Assembly: GCF_000189635.1 (NCBI RefSeq)
Contig: NW_002476185.1
Coordinates: 62,001-126,000 of the forward strand
Origin: Tetrahymena thermophila SB210
Taxonomy: Eukaryota > Ciliophora > Oligohymenophorea > Hymenostomatida > Tetrahymenidae
DNA: 64,000 bases
Reading direction: 5' to 3'
In this document: positions 37,737 through 50,300 of the stretch, in pieces
Position numbering within the stretch: the stretch's first letter is position 1
How the letters are laid out: each line of letters opens with the position of its first letter
Position numbers and translations under genes: made by a program
Notes under the pieces: model-generated
Seen by the model: the letters and a program-made list of their open reading frames with translations, nothing else
What the model was told of the DNA's origin: nothing
Databases searched by the model: none

Positions 37737-38329
37737 TTTTGTTAAAATTTTATTGCTCTTGCTATTTAATTGAAATCTTTTATTTTTTATCAAATATTTA
37801 TTATTAATGTTTGTAAAAAGCTTTAATCTAATTTTAACCTTCAATCATTCATTCAATTTAAAGCACTCGTATCTTGCATTATAAAATTATCTGTTTATCT
37901 ATCTATCTTAAATAAGCAATAGGAGATTAAAGAATTATTATTTACTTGGTAGAGATAGCATTTCTAAATCATACTTTTTAATTTAATAAAAAAAAATGGA
38001 TTAATCTAAGACATTAAATTTATAAAATTTATTTGTTTTATTTTAATAAAAAAATATTAACATTTGTAAAATATTTTTTTGTATTTTACATTAATTTTTT
38101 AAAATTCAAAAATATTTAACAAACTTTTTCGTATTGAATGTTTGTGTTTGTAAATTTATATTCAACTAATTTTTTTTTGGTGTTGATTAACCTAAATATT
38201 CTACAACAATTTTCAGCAAATTAATAATTAAATTTTTAGAATAATACTTAATTTTAGAAAAATTCCAAAAAATTTAAAGGATAGAAAAAGAAAAATAGAA
38301 CATTTCAAAAAAATTCATAAATTTAAAAA
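37737..38329. other. Intergenic region between divergent genes
   Basis: Nearly 600 bp of AT-rich sequence, presumably a shared promoter region for the RBM28-like and TTC1-like genes. It has short tatctatc runs and nothing else recognisable. Confidence 0.7.
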
Positions 38330-39515
38330 ATGAGCGAAAAACAAGAATAAAAAGTTGCTGAAACTTAAGAATAAGATTAGGTTTAAGATGATGGTTAAGA
38401 TAAAGTTGATTAAAAATTGAATGAATAAACAGAAAAATCTGAATAAGTTGAAGAATATAAAGTAAATAGATCTAATTTAGAACATGTAATTTTTAATTTG
38501 ACCATTTTTTATCATAATAACTTAAATTTAAAAGTCAAATGAAGATAAAAAATTGGATCAAAATGATGAATAAAAATCTGAGGAAGACTAAAAAAACGAT
38601 TAAGAGCAATTAGATGAATTAAAATAAAGCGATGACGAAAAAGAAAATAATTAAAATGAAGATGAAGATGATTAAGACTCTTAAGAAGAAATACCTGAAA
38701 GTGAAAAGGTTAAATTATTAAGTTAAAATTAAAATAATTTTTGAAAAAAACAAAATATTTAGTCATTAGAGAAAGCATTAGAATTCAAAGAAAAAGCAAA
38801 TAAATATTTTTATGATCAAGCATTTGATGATGTAATTATTATTTTAAAAAAAATATGTTGTATTTAAAATTATATTTATATTATTAGGCTATTGAGTTTT
38901 ATTATAAAGCTTTAAAATATTGTCCTTTGTCAGAAACAAAATAGTGTTCAGTTTTGAACTCAAATTTAGCAATTTGCTACTTAAAGAAAAATGATTATGA
39001 AACTGTCATATAGTACTCTTCAGAATCTATAAAATTAGATCCTAAATTTAAAAAGCCTTACCTTAACAGAATAACTGCTTATGAAAAAACAGAAAAGCTG
39101 GAAGAAGCGATTGAAGGTATAAATTTTATTATGAAATAATTTTTTCTGTTAAAATAACAACTAACTGCACTTAATTTGATTAAAATATATATAATTCGAT
39201 AAAATAATTAATTTTCTAATTATTTAATTAGACCTTAAAGAGTTAGAAAAGTTAGATCCTGATGACAAGCAAATCAAAACTAAAATATTTATCATGTAAA
39301 AAGATCTAGAAAAGTTAAACGAAAAAAGAAAAACTGAAGTGCTTTCAGGATTAAAAGATTTAGGAAATACTATTTTAGGTAATTCTTTAAAATAAAATGT
39401 ATTCTATAAATTAATTATTTTAATCATAATTATAGGTAAATTTGGTCTAAGTTTGGATAACTTTAAATTGAATTAGAATGATAACGGTTCCTATAATATT
39501 TAATTCTCTAAATGA
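38330..39515 (+). CDS. TTC1-like tetratricopeptide-repeat protein
   Basis: Six exons (38330-38485, 38535-38708, 38763-38831, 38888-39116, 39232-39378, 39436-39515) join in phase to 284 residues. The N-terminal 110 residues are acidic and Q/E/D-rich. Three TPR units follow (LEKALEFKEKANKYFYDQAF; CSVLNSNLAICYLKKNDYET; KKPYLNRITAYEKTEKLEEA). The C-terminus, EVLSGLKDLGNTILGKFGLS followed by NFKLNQNDNGSYNIQF, closely matches the conserved end of human TTC1 (KLKDLGN...FGLS...F). TTC1 is a cytosolic TPR adaptor that binds Hsp90-type chaperones and Galpha/Ras. The stop codon lies within the first bases of a tandem duplication. Confidence 0.9.
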
Positions 39516-40092
39516 TTTAGTTGATTATATAATTTTATTTGTAAACCATTAATTTTATTAAAATTTAAATATTTATTTTTAATTTTATTTTATGTTAATA
39601 TAATTGCTTAGTTTTGTGTAATAAAAAAACTTTTTCTTTAAAATAATTTAACTTAAAAAACTTTCAAAAAAATTTTAATTTTAATAATTTTTTTGTTATC
39701 TGTAGTGAGATATATTTAATCTCTCTATAATTCCTTCTTCTATATTTTGATAAATCTGAGATTCAAAATGCGAAATTTATCTCAAAAACTTCATACATAC
39801 TTAAATGATTTAGTGATTATATAATTTTATTTGTAAACCATTAATTTTATTAAAATTTAAATATTTATTTTTAATTTTATTTTATGTTTATATAATTGCT
39901 TAGTTTTATGTAATAAAAAAACTTTTTCTTTAAATAATTTAACTTAAAAAACTCTCAAAAAAACTTTAATTTTAATAATTTTTTTATTATCTGTAGTGAA
40001 ATATATTTAATTTCTCTATAGTTCTTTCTTCTATATTTTGATAAATATGATATTCAAAATGCGAAATTTATCTCAAAAACATCATACATACT
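39510..40092 (+). repeat. Recent tandem duplication of about 293 bp
   Basis: Copy 1 (39510-39802) and copy 2 (39803-40092) are direct neighbours and nearly identical, differing at scattered single bases and a few 1-2 bp indels. The unit begins aaatgattta, which contains the TGA stop of the TTC1-like gene, so the duplicated piece is essentially its 3' UTR. It ends in gcgaaatttatctcaaaaac.tcatacatact. Confidence 0.92.
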
Positions 40093-41087
40093 CCTTAAAA
40101 TCATGATTATTAGAATTTTATGGTAACAATATGAGATTATTTAATTTAAATATTGATAAAAATATTAATATTAATAAATAAAATTTATACTTCTTTCTTT
40201 TATTTTTAATATTTAAATATAAAATTTTAATTTTTGTTTACTTTAAATTACTTTAAGATATATAAATTTAAAAACAAAAATTAATAATATTAAAAATATT
40301 TATTATTATAAAAAAATAACAAAAGATTATTTTTGAAAGACTAAAGAAGATAATTAATTTTATGTTCACCAAATAAATATTTCTTTACATTATAAAAATA
40401 TAAGTAAAATAATCAAGGATAAAAAACAAAAAAAATTATGTTATTTAACAAAATCTTTTTTTTTAATTTACAAATTTTATTATTATTATTTAAATATTTT
40501 TTAAATGAAAATAAATCAAATTAAAATTTTTAAATTTAAGTGAATTAAAATTGGAATTAATTTAATTTATTAATATGAAATATTTCAATAAAATATTTTG
40601 AAATTTGTTTAAAATTAATCAAGCTTTACTTGTTTTATTTAATATGATATGATGATTTTGTTTCATTAAAATTTAAATTTTATTAAATAATAAAGATAAA
40701 ACCCGTTTTTGTTTGTGTTTAATTAAAAGTAAAAAATAGTAAATGAAATAACCACATCTATCTCAAAAATATTAATCCAAATATTTAAAAAGAAAAACTA
40801 ATTTTATTATCATTCCAAATTTAATAGATAAAAATGGAATTTAATAAAATTTTGATTTAGGAGATTAGGTCGAAGAAAATAAATATTTATTCTTACTTTT
40901 TTGTAATTAGATACAATAATCAACTTTTTATTTTTAATGAAATAAATTTAATTTATTAGTTATTGAAGATTATATCTTTGTTAGTTGTTTATATTCATTT
41001 AAACTTACTTTTATTTTATTAAAAACTATTAATTTTTACATAATATTTTTTACAAAATAAGATCAGATAAAATAAAAACTTGTAAAA
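40093..41087. other. AT-rich intergenic region
   Basis: About 1 kb, over 80% A+T by eye. A weak ciliate-code frame from about 40834 reads as a hydrophobic low-information peptide and was not called. No RNA gene was recognised. Confidence 0.65.
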
Positions 41088-42947
41088 ATGAAAAGGGTAA
41101 AAATATAAAGCGTATTAAAGTCAAGAAAAGAAAAAAATCCTCTTTCAGATGATGATGAAAAACAGCAAAATAACGAGGATGATGATGATTATGAACAAGA
41201 TGTAGGAAAGGATGAAAATGCATTAATCAATTAAAATAAAGATGAAGATAGTAATATGATAAAAGAAACAGCTCTACTTATTGCTGCAACCCTTATATAT
41301 TATATAGAATTTATAATTGTTCCTTTTGCAATGATAATAGTTAGTTTAATAATTCCTTTTTAAAAGGTTGGAGATAAGAGTATCTTATTTTTAATATTAG
41401 TTGCTTTGTGGATTATAGTCTCTAACTTATCTATTTTGTATATGTAATATATTCTTCTATTTTCCAAAATCCAAGATGATAACTTAAAGTTTATGTACTC
41501 AGATAGTATGTTCTTTTATCTTAACGCAGTCCTTGTTTTTGCTTTTATTAAGGCTAAGCAGTGTAAAATTTTAACATTTGGTTAAATCTTTTCGAAATTA
41601 TGCTCAACTAATTCATTTAGCACATTTTAGTACCTCCATGACAAAGAATCAGATAAATTTGCTTTTTTGTTTGATTTCCCTCTCTAGTCAGGCAGGAGCA
41701 ATAATAACTCAAAATCTCTCAGAGATTGTGGTGTATCAAACTTATCTCGTAGATACAAAACATTCGATTTTAATAAAGCTGAACGTAAAGTTATTCAAAA
41801 CGATATCTTTAAACTGAATGAAGAAACTAAGTTTGAGGAATATGTATTTCCCTAGTTCCAATAATATTTAATTCTAATAGCTATCCTCATGATTAAGATC
41901 TACTTGACATTCAAATATCTTGATTTTGTAGGTGATGCATTTAGCTATAGAATTCTGCTTGATGTGTTTGTAAATATATTCCTTTATTTCTACACGGCTT
42001 TTAATTTGAATAGAATCTTAGGAAATTATGATTTAAGAAAGAAGTTTACAGCATTAGAAGCATTGAGCGATTTAGTTAAATTCAAAGATTTAAACAGTAA
42101 AAATATGGATGAATTACAAAATAAAATTGACTTTACTTGCCCAATCAGTATGGAAACTTGGGATAACTACAGAAAAGTCATTCTTACTACTAATAATGAA
42201 CTCATGTAGACATTGGAAATATCTTATTTCTGTTTGTTCTTTTACTTTGTATTTGTTACTTTGATTGTATTCTCTTCATTCTTTGAGCTTTACTGGATTT
42301 TCGATAAAGAATCTATTTTATTAAACCCTATCTTTGTCATCTAAAGTTCTTTTGATTTTGTATTCTTGAGCTTTTTCTTACTGTTCAGATTCTACTATGG
42401 TACTAAATATAACGATACCTTTGATGATATGTTACTAAATCTTAGAAGTTTATCAGATGTAGTTGATGATCTGATTACTATGTATGACTATTACTTTGAT
42501 TGCATTCTAAAAGATGGTGATAAAGTTGTTTGTGAAACAGTAGATAACATTTATGGTGTCGTAATTAAAAAAATTAAGTTAATGAGCTATGAATTTATGG
42601 CTTATGAAGAGATAATTTTACCAAATGGAGTTAAATAAATAGAAGGAGAATAACTAGATGGAATTAAATACTACGAAAATCAATCCATGGAAAATTTAGG
42701 AAAACTGAGGAAGAAGTTATTAGAGTAAATCAGAAGGAGTGTTAAGAAGATCCTTAAGTCAGTTGAAAATGATCAAATTGAATTCAAATATCTTTTCTTG
42801 AATTTAATAGATGTCAATTTCTAAGATACATTTACCTCATTAGTTATTGCTTTGGTTACTACCCTGCCTACTATAGTACCTAAATTTATCTCATTCTACA
42901 GCCCTCCAGAACCTGAAAAACCTTAAGATCCCTCTAAGTTTTTTTGA
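41088..42947 (+). CDS. Multipass membrane protein, family unrecognised
   Basis: A single exon from ATG 41088 to TGA 42945-42947 encodes 619 residues. The first 65 residues are charged and acidic. Hydrophobic segments then occur at about 70-100, 110-135, 145-160, 260-300, 380-405 and 415-440 (for example LIAATLIYYIEFIIVPFAMI; SYFCLFFYFVFVTLIVFSSF), with larger hydrophilic regions between. A conserved-looking soluble block reads NLNRILGNYDLRKKFTALEA and CPISMETWDNYRKVI. One more hydrophobic segment near the C-terminus (TSLVIALVTTLPTIVPKFIS) precedes a Pro-rich end. I know no family with this layout, so a channel, transporter or receptor role would be speculation. Coding status is firm because the 620-codon frame has no TGA. 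Confidence 0.82.
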
Positions 42948-44366
42948 AAGATGTTAATAAAGATGAAATATTTGCATTTCATAATTTCATAATAGTAAAA
43001 AAACAATAATTATATCATAAATCTTAATTTTAAATTTTTTATTTTTTCATAATAGTAAGTATATTTTTAGAATTTCTTAAAATAAAATAATTAATTATTA
43101 AGTTAATTTACTTTCGTAGTATAATAAATCAATCTGCTTTTTTATTTTAATCCTATGATAATTATTTTATTAATAGGATAAGTATTTATCATTTGTTATT
43201 AAAAGAGTTAGTTAATTTTTTATTGTACTAATTTTTATTTAAGTTTAAATCATTTAAAGAAGATTTGTTTTAAAAAAAATATTTCTAAGGCTGGCTGTCC
43301 CATTTAAATTTAGTAAATCAAATATTTTATTAGACTCATATAAATTATAAATTAATAAAATATTTCTAAGTCATAATTAATGATTTTAAATATTAATTAA
43401 TGAGTTTATATTTAAAATTTATAATCTTTTGTCCATAAAAATATGAATTTATTATAATTTTTAACAAGGATTATTATTGATTTTTAAAATTTACTATAAA
43501 CACTAGCAAAAGTGAAAAATGATAAGAGAAAGTTATTTTTGACGATTTTTTATCATCAAAGAAATATTAAAGTTCCAAAAATAAAATAATCAATAATTCA
43601 TAATCAAACCATTTTGATTAATTTATAAAAAACATTATTTATCATCCTTTTATTATTTAACTCTGTTTAATAGGATATATTAAATTCATTTTTAATAAAG
43701 ATAGTGTTGAAAGTAAAATAGTGATTTTGCTCATTATTTTAAAATTTTAACCCTTTTTTAATCAATATTAATTTATAAATCACAAATTTCGATAGAATTT
43801 ATACTGTAAAAAAGGATTATAATTTAAGATATATTGTTTTAGAGCTTTTATTAACAAATAAATAAATCATTACATATCTTTTAAAAATTTTATTATTTAT
43901 CTTTTTACCATTAAATTTTATTATTATTACCTATCAATTATAAAAAATTAGCTATTAATTTAGGTTGATTATCACTTAAACTTTTAAATTTGAATGAAAT
44001 TATTTATGATTGTAATTATATTTTTATATTTCTTTTAAGTAAAAAATAATGGCAATAATTTGTATGAATTTACTAAATAAAATAAGAATTATTTTTGTTA
44101 GCCTAAAAGGTAAACCTAATTTTAGTATTATATTACATGTTTCTTATGTTAAAAGATTAAAGCTATTTTTTAAAGCCTTTAGTTTTTAAGTTATCCAAAT
44201 TTATTTTTATTTGAAGGAGTGCAATAGAAAAATAAAATTTTTTAATTATAAATTAATTAAATACATTTTTCATTGATTTTATTTTAGTAAAAACATAATT
44301 ATAAAATTTTTTATATAAAAATGATATTAATTTTTGTTATTTAATATTAAAAATTTATTATCTTTC
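42948..44366. other. AT-rich intergenic region
   Basis: About 1.4 kb between convergent genes. One small G+C-richer spot (aaggctggctgtcccat, near 43290) is not part of a recognisable gene. Confidence 0.65.
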
Positions 44367-45380
44367 TCAGAAAGATGAAGCATTCAAAGAATCTTACTTT
44401 TGTTAAAATAAGAATTATTTACCATTTCTATCAAAACCAATTAAATAGTTGTAGTATAAAGGATATCCTACTTAGTTTGAATCGTCAACCTTTAGGATAT
44501 ATTCATCATTCACTTTAAGAACATAATTTTGTGAAGGTATATTTAAATTTTATAAAACTCCATTTATGTCTTCAACTTATAAAGTTATGTTAGGAAGATC
44601 GTTAAGGAAATTTTTATTTATAGAAACGTATCCAAGCTTCTTATTTTAGATGATAGCTTTTTTTTATACAAGAGGCTTCAAGAATTCTTAATATCCTTAT
44701 TAGCCTAAACCGATTGAGTCGTAAGAAGAAATTAAAAAGGGTTATTCATCAGACACCTAATAAGATTTACCTTAAAAGTTAATATTTTTCAAGGGTAATT
44801 ACCATCCTCCATTTCCTAATTTAGGTAAAACAATTACTTCAGTACCTTATTAAGCAGTTGTACTTTCACTATCGCCAATGTATAAGAAGCTTTTAGGTTT
44901 AAATCCATTTACGAGTTAAACATTATTTTTAAGATTAAAGTAAAAGACAGGATTCTTTACTTTGTTTAGAGTATAAAGTAGGTTTGGAATATTTGAATCT
45001 GAATCAGAGAAATCAAATATAGGAGTTCCTTAACCGTAGCGAAGATAAACAGGTATTTCAACACCACCTAGACCTAATTCAGTTGTATAACCTGAAAGGC
45101 TTACATTTGATACATCACCACACCTTCTAGCATTTGGAAGAACCATATCAGTTTAAGAAAATTAATTTTGATTAGTTTATATGGTAAAGCTTTCAGAGCA
45201 ACTGTCCTTATCGCTATTTTAGTTACCACCAAAAACACCTTTAGCAGCTAATATGTAAGTGTTCTTTGTTTAGTAAGAGTCTAAGGTTTAGACTTGAAGC
45301 TCAAGGCTAACTTAAGAATAGACTGTTCCAACAAGTAATCCAAGGAAAAGAATGGCAGACAAAAATAATTTATTGCTCAT
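44367..45380 (-). CDS. Secreted aspartic-protease-like protein, probably inactive
   Basis: A single exon from ATG 45380 to TGA 44369-44367 encodes 337 residues. It starts with a clear signal peptide (MSNKLFLSAILFLGLLVGTV, then YSQ). The body resembles a pepsin-fold aspartic protease of the ciliate type: a central SFLYIGDSES and LGNGGWQLPLKNINFQGKSY block like the conserved G-x-L-x-x-G/D and 'W.v.l..i...g' region, followed by DSIGLGQQG where the second catalytic motif (D[ST]G) would be, and a C-terminal DEYILKV-like strand with YNYLIGFD. Neither canonical DTG/DSG triad is present, and only two conserved cysteines are seen near residue 60-95. I infer a secreted, catalytically dead homologue or a distant fold relative. 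Other secreted beta-rich families remain possible. Confidence 0.7.
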
Positions 45381-47356
45381 TTCAGTATTTATTTATTTAG
45401 ATTCTTTATTTTAGTAATTTAATTTTACTATTTTGAATAAAAATAAGATTGTAATTTATGTGATTGCTCCTATTAGTAGCAACTTTTTATTAACTTTTTA
45501 TGAAACAAAAATATAAAAATTTAACTTTTGTCATTTTTGATGGACAAGAAATTTTTTTAAAAACAAGATTTCTGGTAAAATTTAGTCAATCAGAAAAACA
45601 TTCTGATCTTTATTATTTTGTGTTTACAACTAACTAAAATTGAACTCTTCTAATAAACTATTGAAATTGTTACTTAAAGAGCTCTTTAATATTCATAAAA
45701 AGATTTTGTTATAAAGAAACGTAAATAACTTGCTTACATTAATATTGTTAAAATCTAAAATCCGACTATTTATAATTTTTGATTGTTTTATTGTTTTATT
45801 ATTTTTAATTAATAAGCTTTTGAATATTATAAAATCTTGTTAATAAAAGAAATTATTAAATTTGTCTCTTTTTAATTCTTAAGTTTTTTTATTGAAAAAA
45901 TAAGCTTATAATATAAATATAAAAGAATATGTCTTGTAAATGTTAATTTTTCTTATAAATTCTATTTTATTTATTTATACTGGGAATATTGTATACTTTT
46001 GATCTTAAATTAGGTTTTTCAAGCAGTCCTCGACAATAAAATTATAGTAATTCTTATGAAGAATCCTTAAAATTTTGTAGAATTTACTAAATTAAAAACT
46101 TGAAGATTATTGAAATTTAGAATACTCCTCCATTAATAATTGGATTATAAAAAATGAGAAAATCAAAGTATTTTTAAAGTATTCATTCAAACTCATATTT
46201 TTTATTTTTTTAAAAAGAATTCCTTAAATAAGATGAAATTTATTGAATTTATGTGATTTTATATTATTGATAGATAAATCAATTTATTTTTTAATTTTAT
46301 GAATTTTAATTGTTAAATGAATAAATAAATTTCTAACTCAAATATATTTTATGCCAAAGCTATAATTAGAAAATTGTTAATATTGATAATAGGATGTTTT
46401 ACATACAATAAATAATATATAAAATATATTCTTAGATACTATTTTTTAAATTTTATTTTACACCTAGGATATACAAATAAGAGATTTACATTTAACTATC
46501 ATATACTTATATAATCCCCTCATATTTATAAAGATAATCATTATCAAAAATAATTTAAATTTTCTGATATTTTAGAAAATAATTAATTAGAACTATCTTG
46601 CTAATCTTTAAAAAAAAGCTAATATTGTTGAATTAAAAAAAATTTTTTGCTTATTATTAATTTAATATTTAGTTAGATACAATTCAACTCTTAGAATTTA
46701 TTTTAATTTTTAAATATAAAAAATTTAAATGAATCTTTTTAATTTTTTATTACTATCTTTTTTATTTTAAGTGATTTAATTTGAGTCTGTTAATTTTTAT
46801 AATATCCGATTAATTTATCTAATTTTATAAAATAATTTTTTATTTATTCCTAATCATAAAAAACAAATTAAATTTTAATGTAATTTTTTTATAAATTTAA
46901 GTTGTTACTATATTTAAAGAAAACTCGAAGTATTTAATTTTCAAATTTTTAAAAATAAAATTAAATAAACTTTGGATAATATAATTCATGTATGCAAAAG
47001 AAGTAAGAAAAATTTTTGTATTTTTTTAGAATAGAGTCTAGGTATTATAATTATTTTAAGCTTGATTGTAATTATTTATCAAATTTATATATAATTTGAT
47101 AGCCTACAAAAAATTACATATATAAAACATAATAAAATTATACTTTGATAAAAAAACATGAACATTCAATAAACTTAAGGTTAATTTTTACAATGCTATA
47201 CATGATAATTTAAAATAAACATTTTTTTATCAATATTACTATTTTTTTAATTATTTTTTAGTAATTTTATTTTATATTTCTTTAGAAAACTTTATTTCTT
47301 TGAAATTAATTAAAAATAAATAAACAAACAAACTGAAATTTAATTCTACTTAGAAT
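45381..47356. other. 2-kb AT-rich intergenic region
   Basis: It lies between divergent genes. No reading frame with coding character and no RNA gene or repeat stands out. Confidence 0.65.
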
Positions 47357-50300
47357 ATGATACAATAGTCTTCAGAAAATATGCTGCAAGTAAAATCTTC
47401 AGAAAATGTTCTGCAAGTGAAACTTTCTGGAAAAAACTCTTAAACATTAATAAACATTTCAAAGAAAGCAGATTCGTTCATTTACGATGAAGAAGCACAT
47501 TAAAATAATACTAATCGTTTAAATATTGCAGAACTTTCTTTTGGGGGATCAATAGAGTAATCTAATATATCTTAAAATAATTCAATTATAGGTATAAGAT
47601 AATTGCATTCTTTTCTTAAAATAATATTAAATGTCAAAAAATAAAAACATAATGATTTTTTTATGATAGAATTCTAATAAACTAATTCTTTTAACATTTA
47701 AAAAAATTAAAGTATTCATCATTTTTTGTAATGATCAATAATTGATATAATTTTTGTAAAAAGAAGTATCTCTATTTTAAAAGAAATAATGTAAAATGTT
47801 TTAATTTGAATTAATTAATTAAATTTTTATGAATAGGATTTAAAAATGATTAAGATGAGAATTTGCTAAAAAATAAAAGTTAAAATTATTGCAAATATAT
47901 CATAAATAATGAAACAGCAACTGATTATGTAGAATAAGATTTGAGGAATAGCTAAAAGATTAAAAATGTAGGCTCCCCTATAAAGTAGAATCATACAAGA
48001 ATACTTCAAGAAAGAGCAATAGATAAAATATAAAAAGCAGAATTTTCAAAGACACAACAATTGTAAGTAATTTTTAAAATAGATTATCTCCTTAATTATC
48101 ATATAAATAAAGGTCAATAAATAATGCACCACCTGCTTAAATTGATGAACAAACCAAAATTATTTCAAATGGATTGAATAGTATAGATAAAGTAATTAGG
48201 ATAATTACTTTTATAAAACCTTAAGTATTGAAATTTTTTGAAAACTATACTATGAGTGGAAGATATCGTTAATTCAATTTGGATTCAAGACTATTAGTTA
48301 ATGACAGAATAGATTTTAGCTAATATATCTCAACAAAAAAACCTTCATTTGTTAAATAAATCTTAAATGCTTTTTACTCTGTTTTCCTATTGATGATAGA
48401 TACTTTCTTTTTGTTATTAAGTAAATTACCTCTAATTAATCCAGAAAATAAAATACGAATAATTATAACTTCTATAATTGTTTGCTATAACTGCTTTTAT
48501 CTACTTCTAGTTTCCTTTACAGTTTTCTTTGAAGCTGAATTCGAAGGGCTATTTGAAATATTATCTAATATCGCAAATGGAGCTTGGGTATTTGAAATGC
48601 TGATATCAATGAATACCTCAACTTATCACGAAGGTGAGTTTGTCACTGATCGAAGAATCATTTTTAAAATTTATACTAAGGAATACTTGCTTTTTGAGAT
48701 TCTTCCTCTTATTTTTGATGGCAAATCCTCTTCAAATATAACGTTAGATATACTTTACAAGCTGCCTTTATTACTTAAACTAAAAGGAATGTCAATAGTA
48801 TTGATTAAACTTGAATTTTTAATCCTTCAGCACTTAAAAAAGCACTATATTTTATTAATAATCAAACTACTTCTATAAATTCTATTGCTAACTCATTTAA
48901 TGGCTTGCTCTTATGTTGCTCTAGCATAATTTGAAATGCATTTTTTAAACATTCATAATACGTGGATCAATTAAAGTAAATTTTTTTAGTTTTAGATAAA
49001 CATAAACAAATGAATTTGCTATTTTTTTAATGAGTAAAGTTTAATTATAAGTGATATTAGTATTTAGATTTTTTAGTATCAAAACCATTTGAATTTCATT
49101 GTTAATGTTCTTTTTTTACATGTTTTAACAAATAGGCTAACTAATGGTAAGTGAATATAAATGGTGGGTTGCTTATTTTGAAGCATAACTATGGGCTTTC
49201 CATACTATGGGAAATTCGTATTCAATTTCTGTTTCAACTTAATTAGAATATGCTATCACTTCTTTTTGGATGCTCATATCATGTGTTTTATATGCTTATC
49301 TAGTCAATACACTTGGAAGCATACTCTAAAATATAAATTTGAACTCAGAAAATTATAAAAAAGATCTCAATACTTTAAATAAATACATGCAAAGAAAAAA
49401 AATAGATCTGTAAAACATTTTATCATTAAATTTAAAATAATTTTAGAGTTATCTAAATAAAATTGATCAAATAAATAGCAAAAAAATACTTTAAATTTCT
49501 TAATAATTTTTTAGAAACTTTAAAAAATTTAAATAAAAATAAAATTTATATTTAATATCAAAAGAGAGCTCTAAAGGATAATGAATATTCACTTATAAAA
49601 TCAATACGAACAATAACTCTAAGTGCAATTTGATTAAGAAAAAGAAACTTTAAATAAGTTAAGTTACCACATGAGAAATAAACTATTTACAGAATCTAAC
49701 AAGAATATTATCAAGTAATTTAGCTTTCTAAAGCAATTTTCTCAATAGACACTTACAAGTGTTTACTAAATAATGCAAGAAGAGAGCTACACTGAAGGTT
49801 TAACAATTCCAACTTTTGATCTAAACTCTTAAGATAGTTTTTTATATTTGATTATACAAGGAAGTGGTAAATTTAAATTTTAATATAATTTATTTAACTA
49901 TTTTTTATTTATCTACTAATTAGTTGACATAATCTAGCTTTTTTAGTTGAACCAGGAGGAAAATGATTTCCTGTAAATTAAAAAATTAATAATCTTTTAA
50001 AATAATTATATTTATTTTATCATCTTAAATATAAAAGAAAATATTTTAAAATCATACTATTAAAATAATTGTAGTTAAGAATACCAAAATGAAGAAAAAA
50101 AGAAGTCAGCTGATTATCAAAAAAAAGGATAAAAGGTGGTAAAAAGATTGACTGTAGGATAAACTTTTGGAGAATATGAATTTTTTGCTAATTCATAGCT
50201 TCCTTACAAAATCTAAAGCTGCAAATAAACTATTGTGATTAAAATATCATTGAAATAATTTATCTAAATTGTAAATTAGAACAAATAAGACTACTAAATT

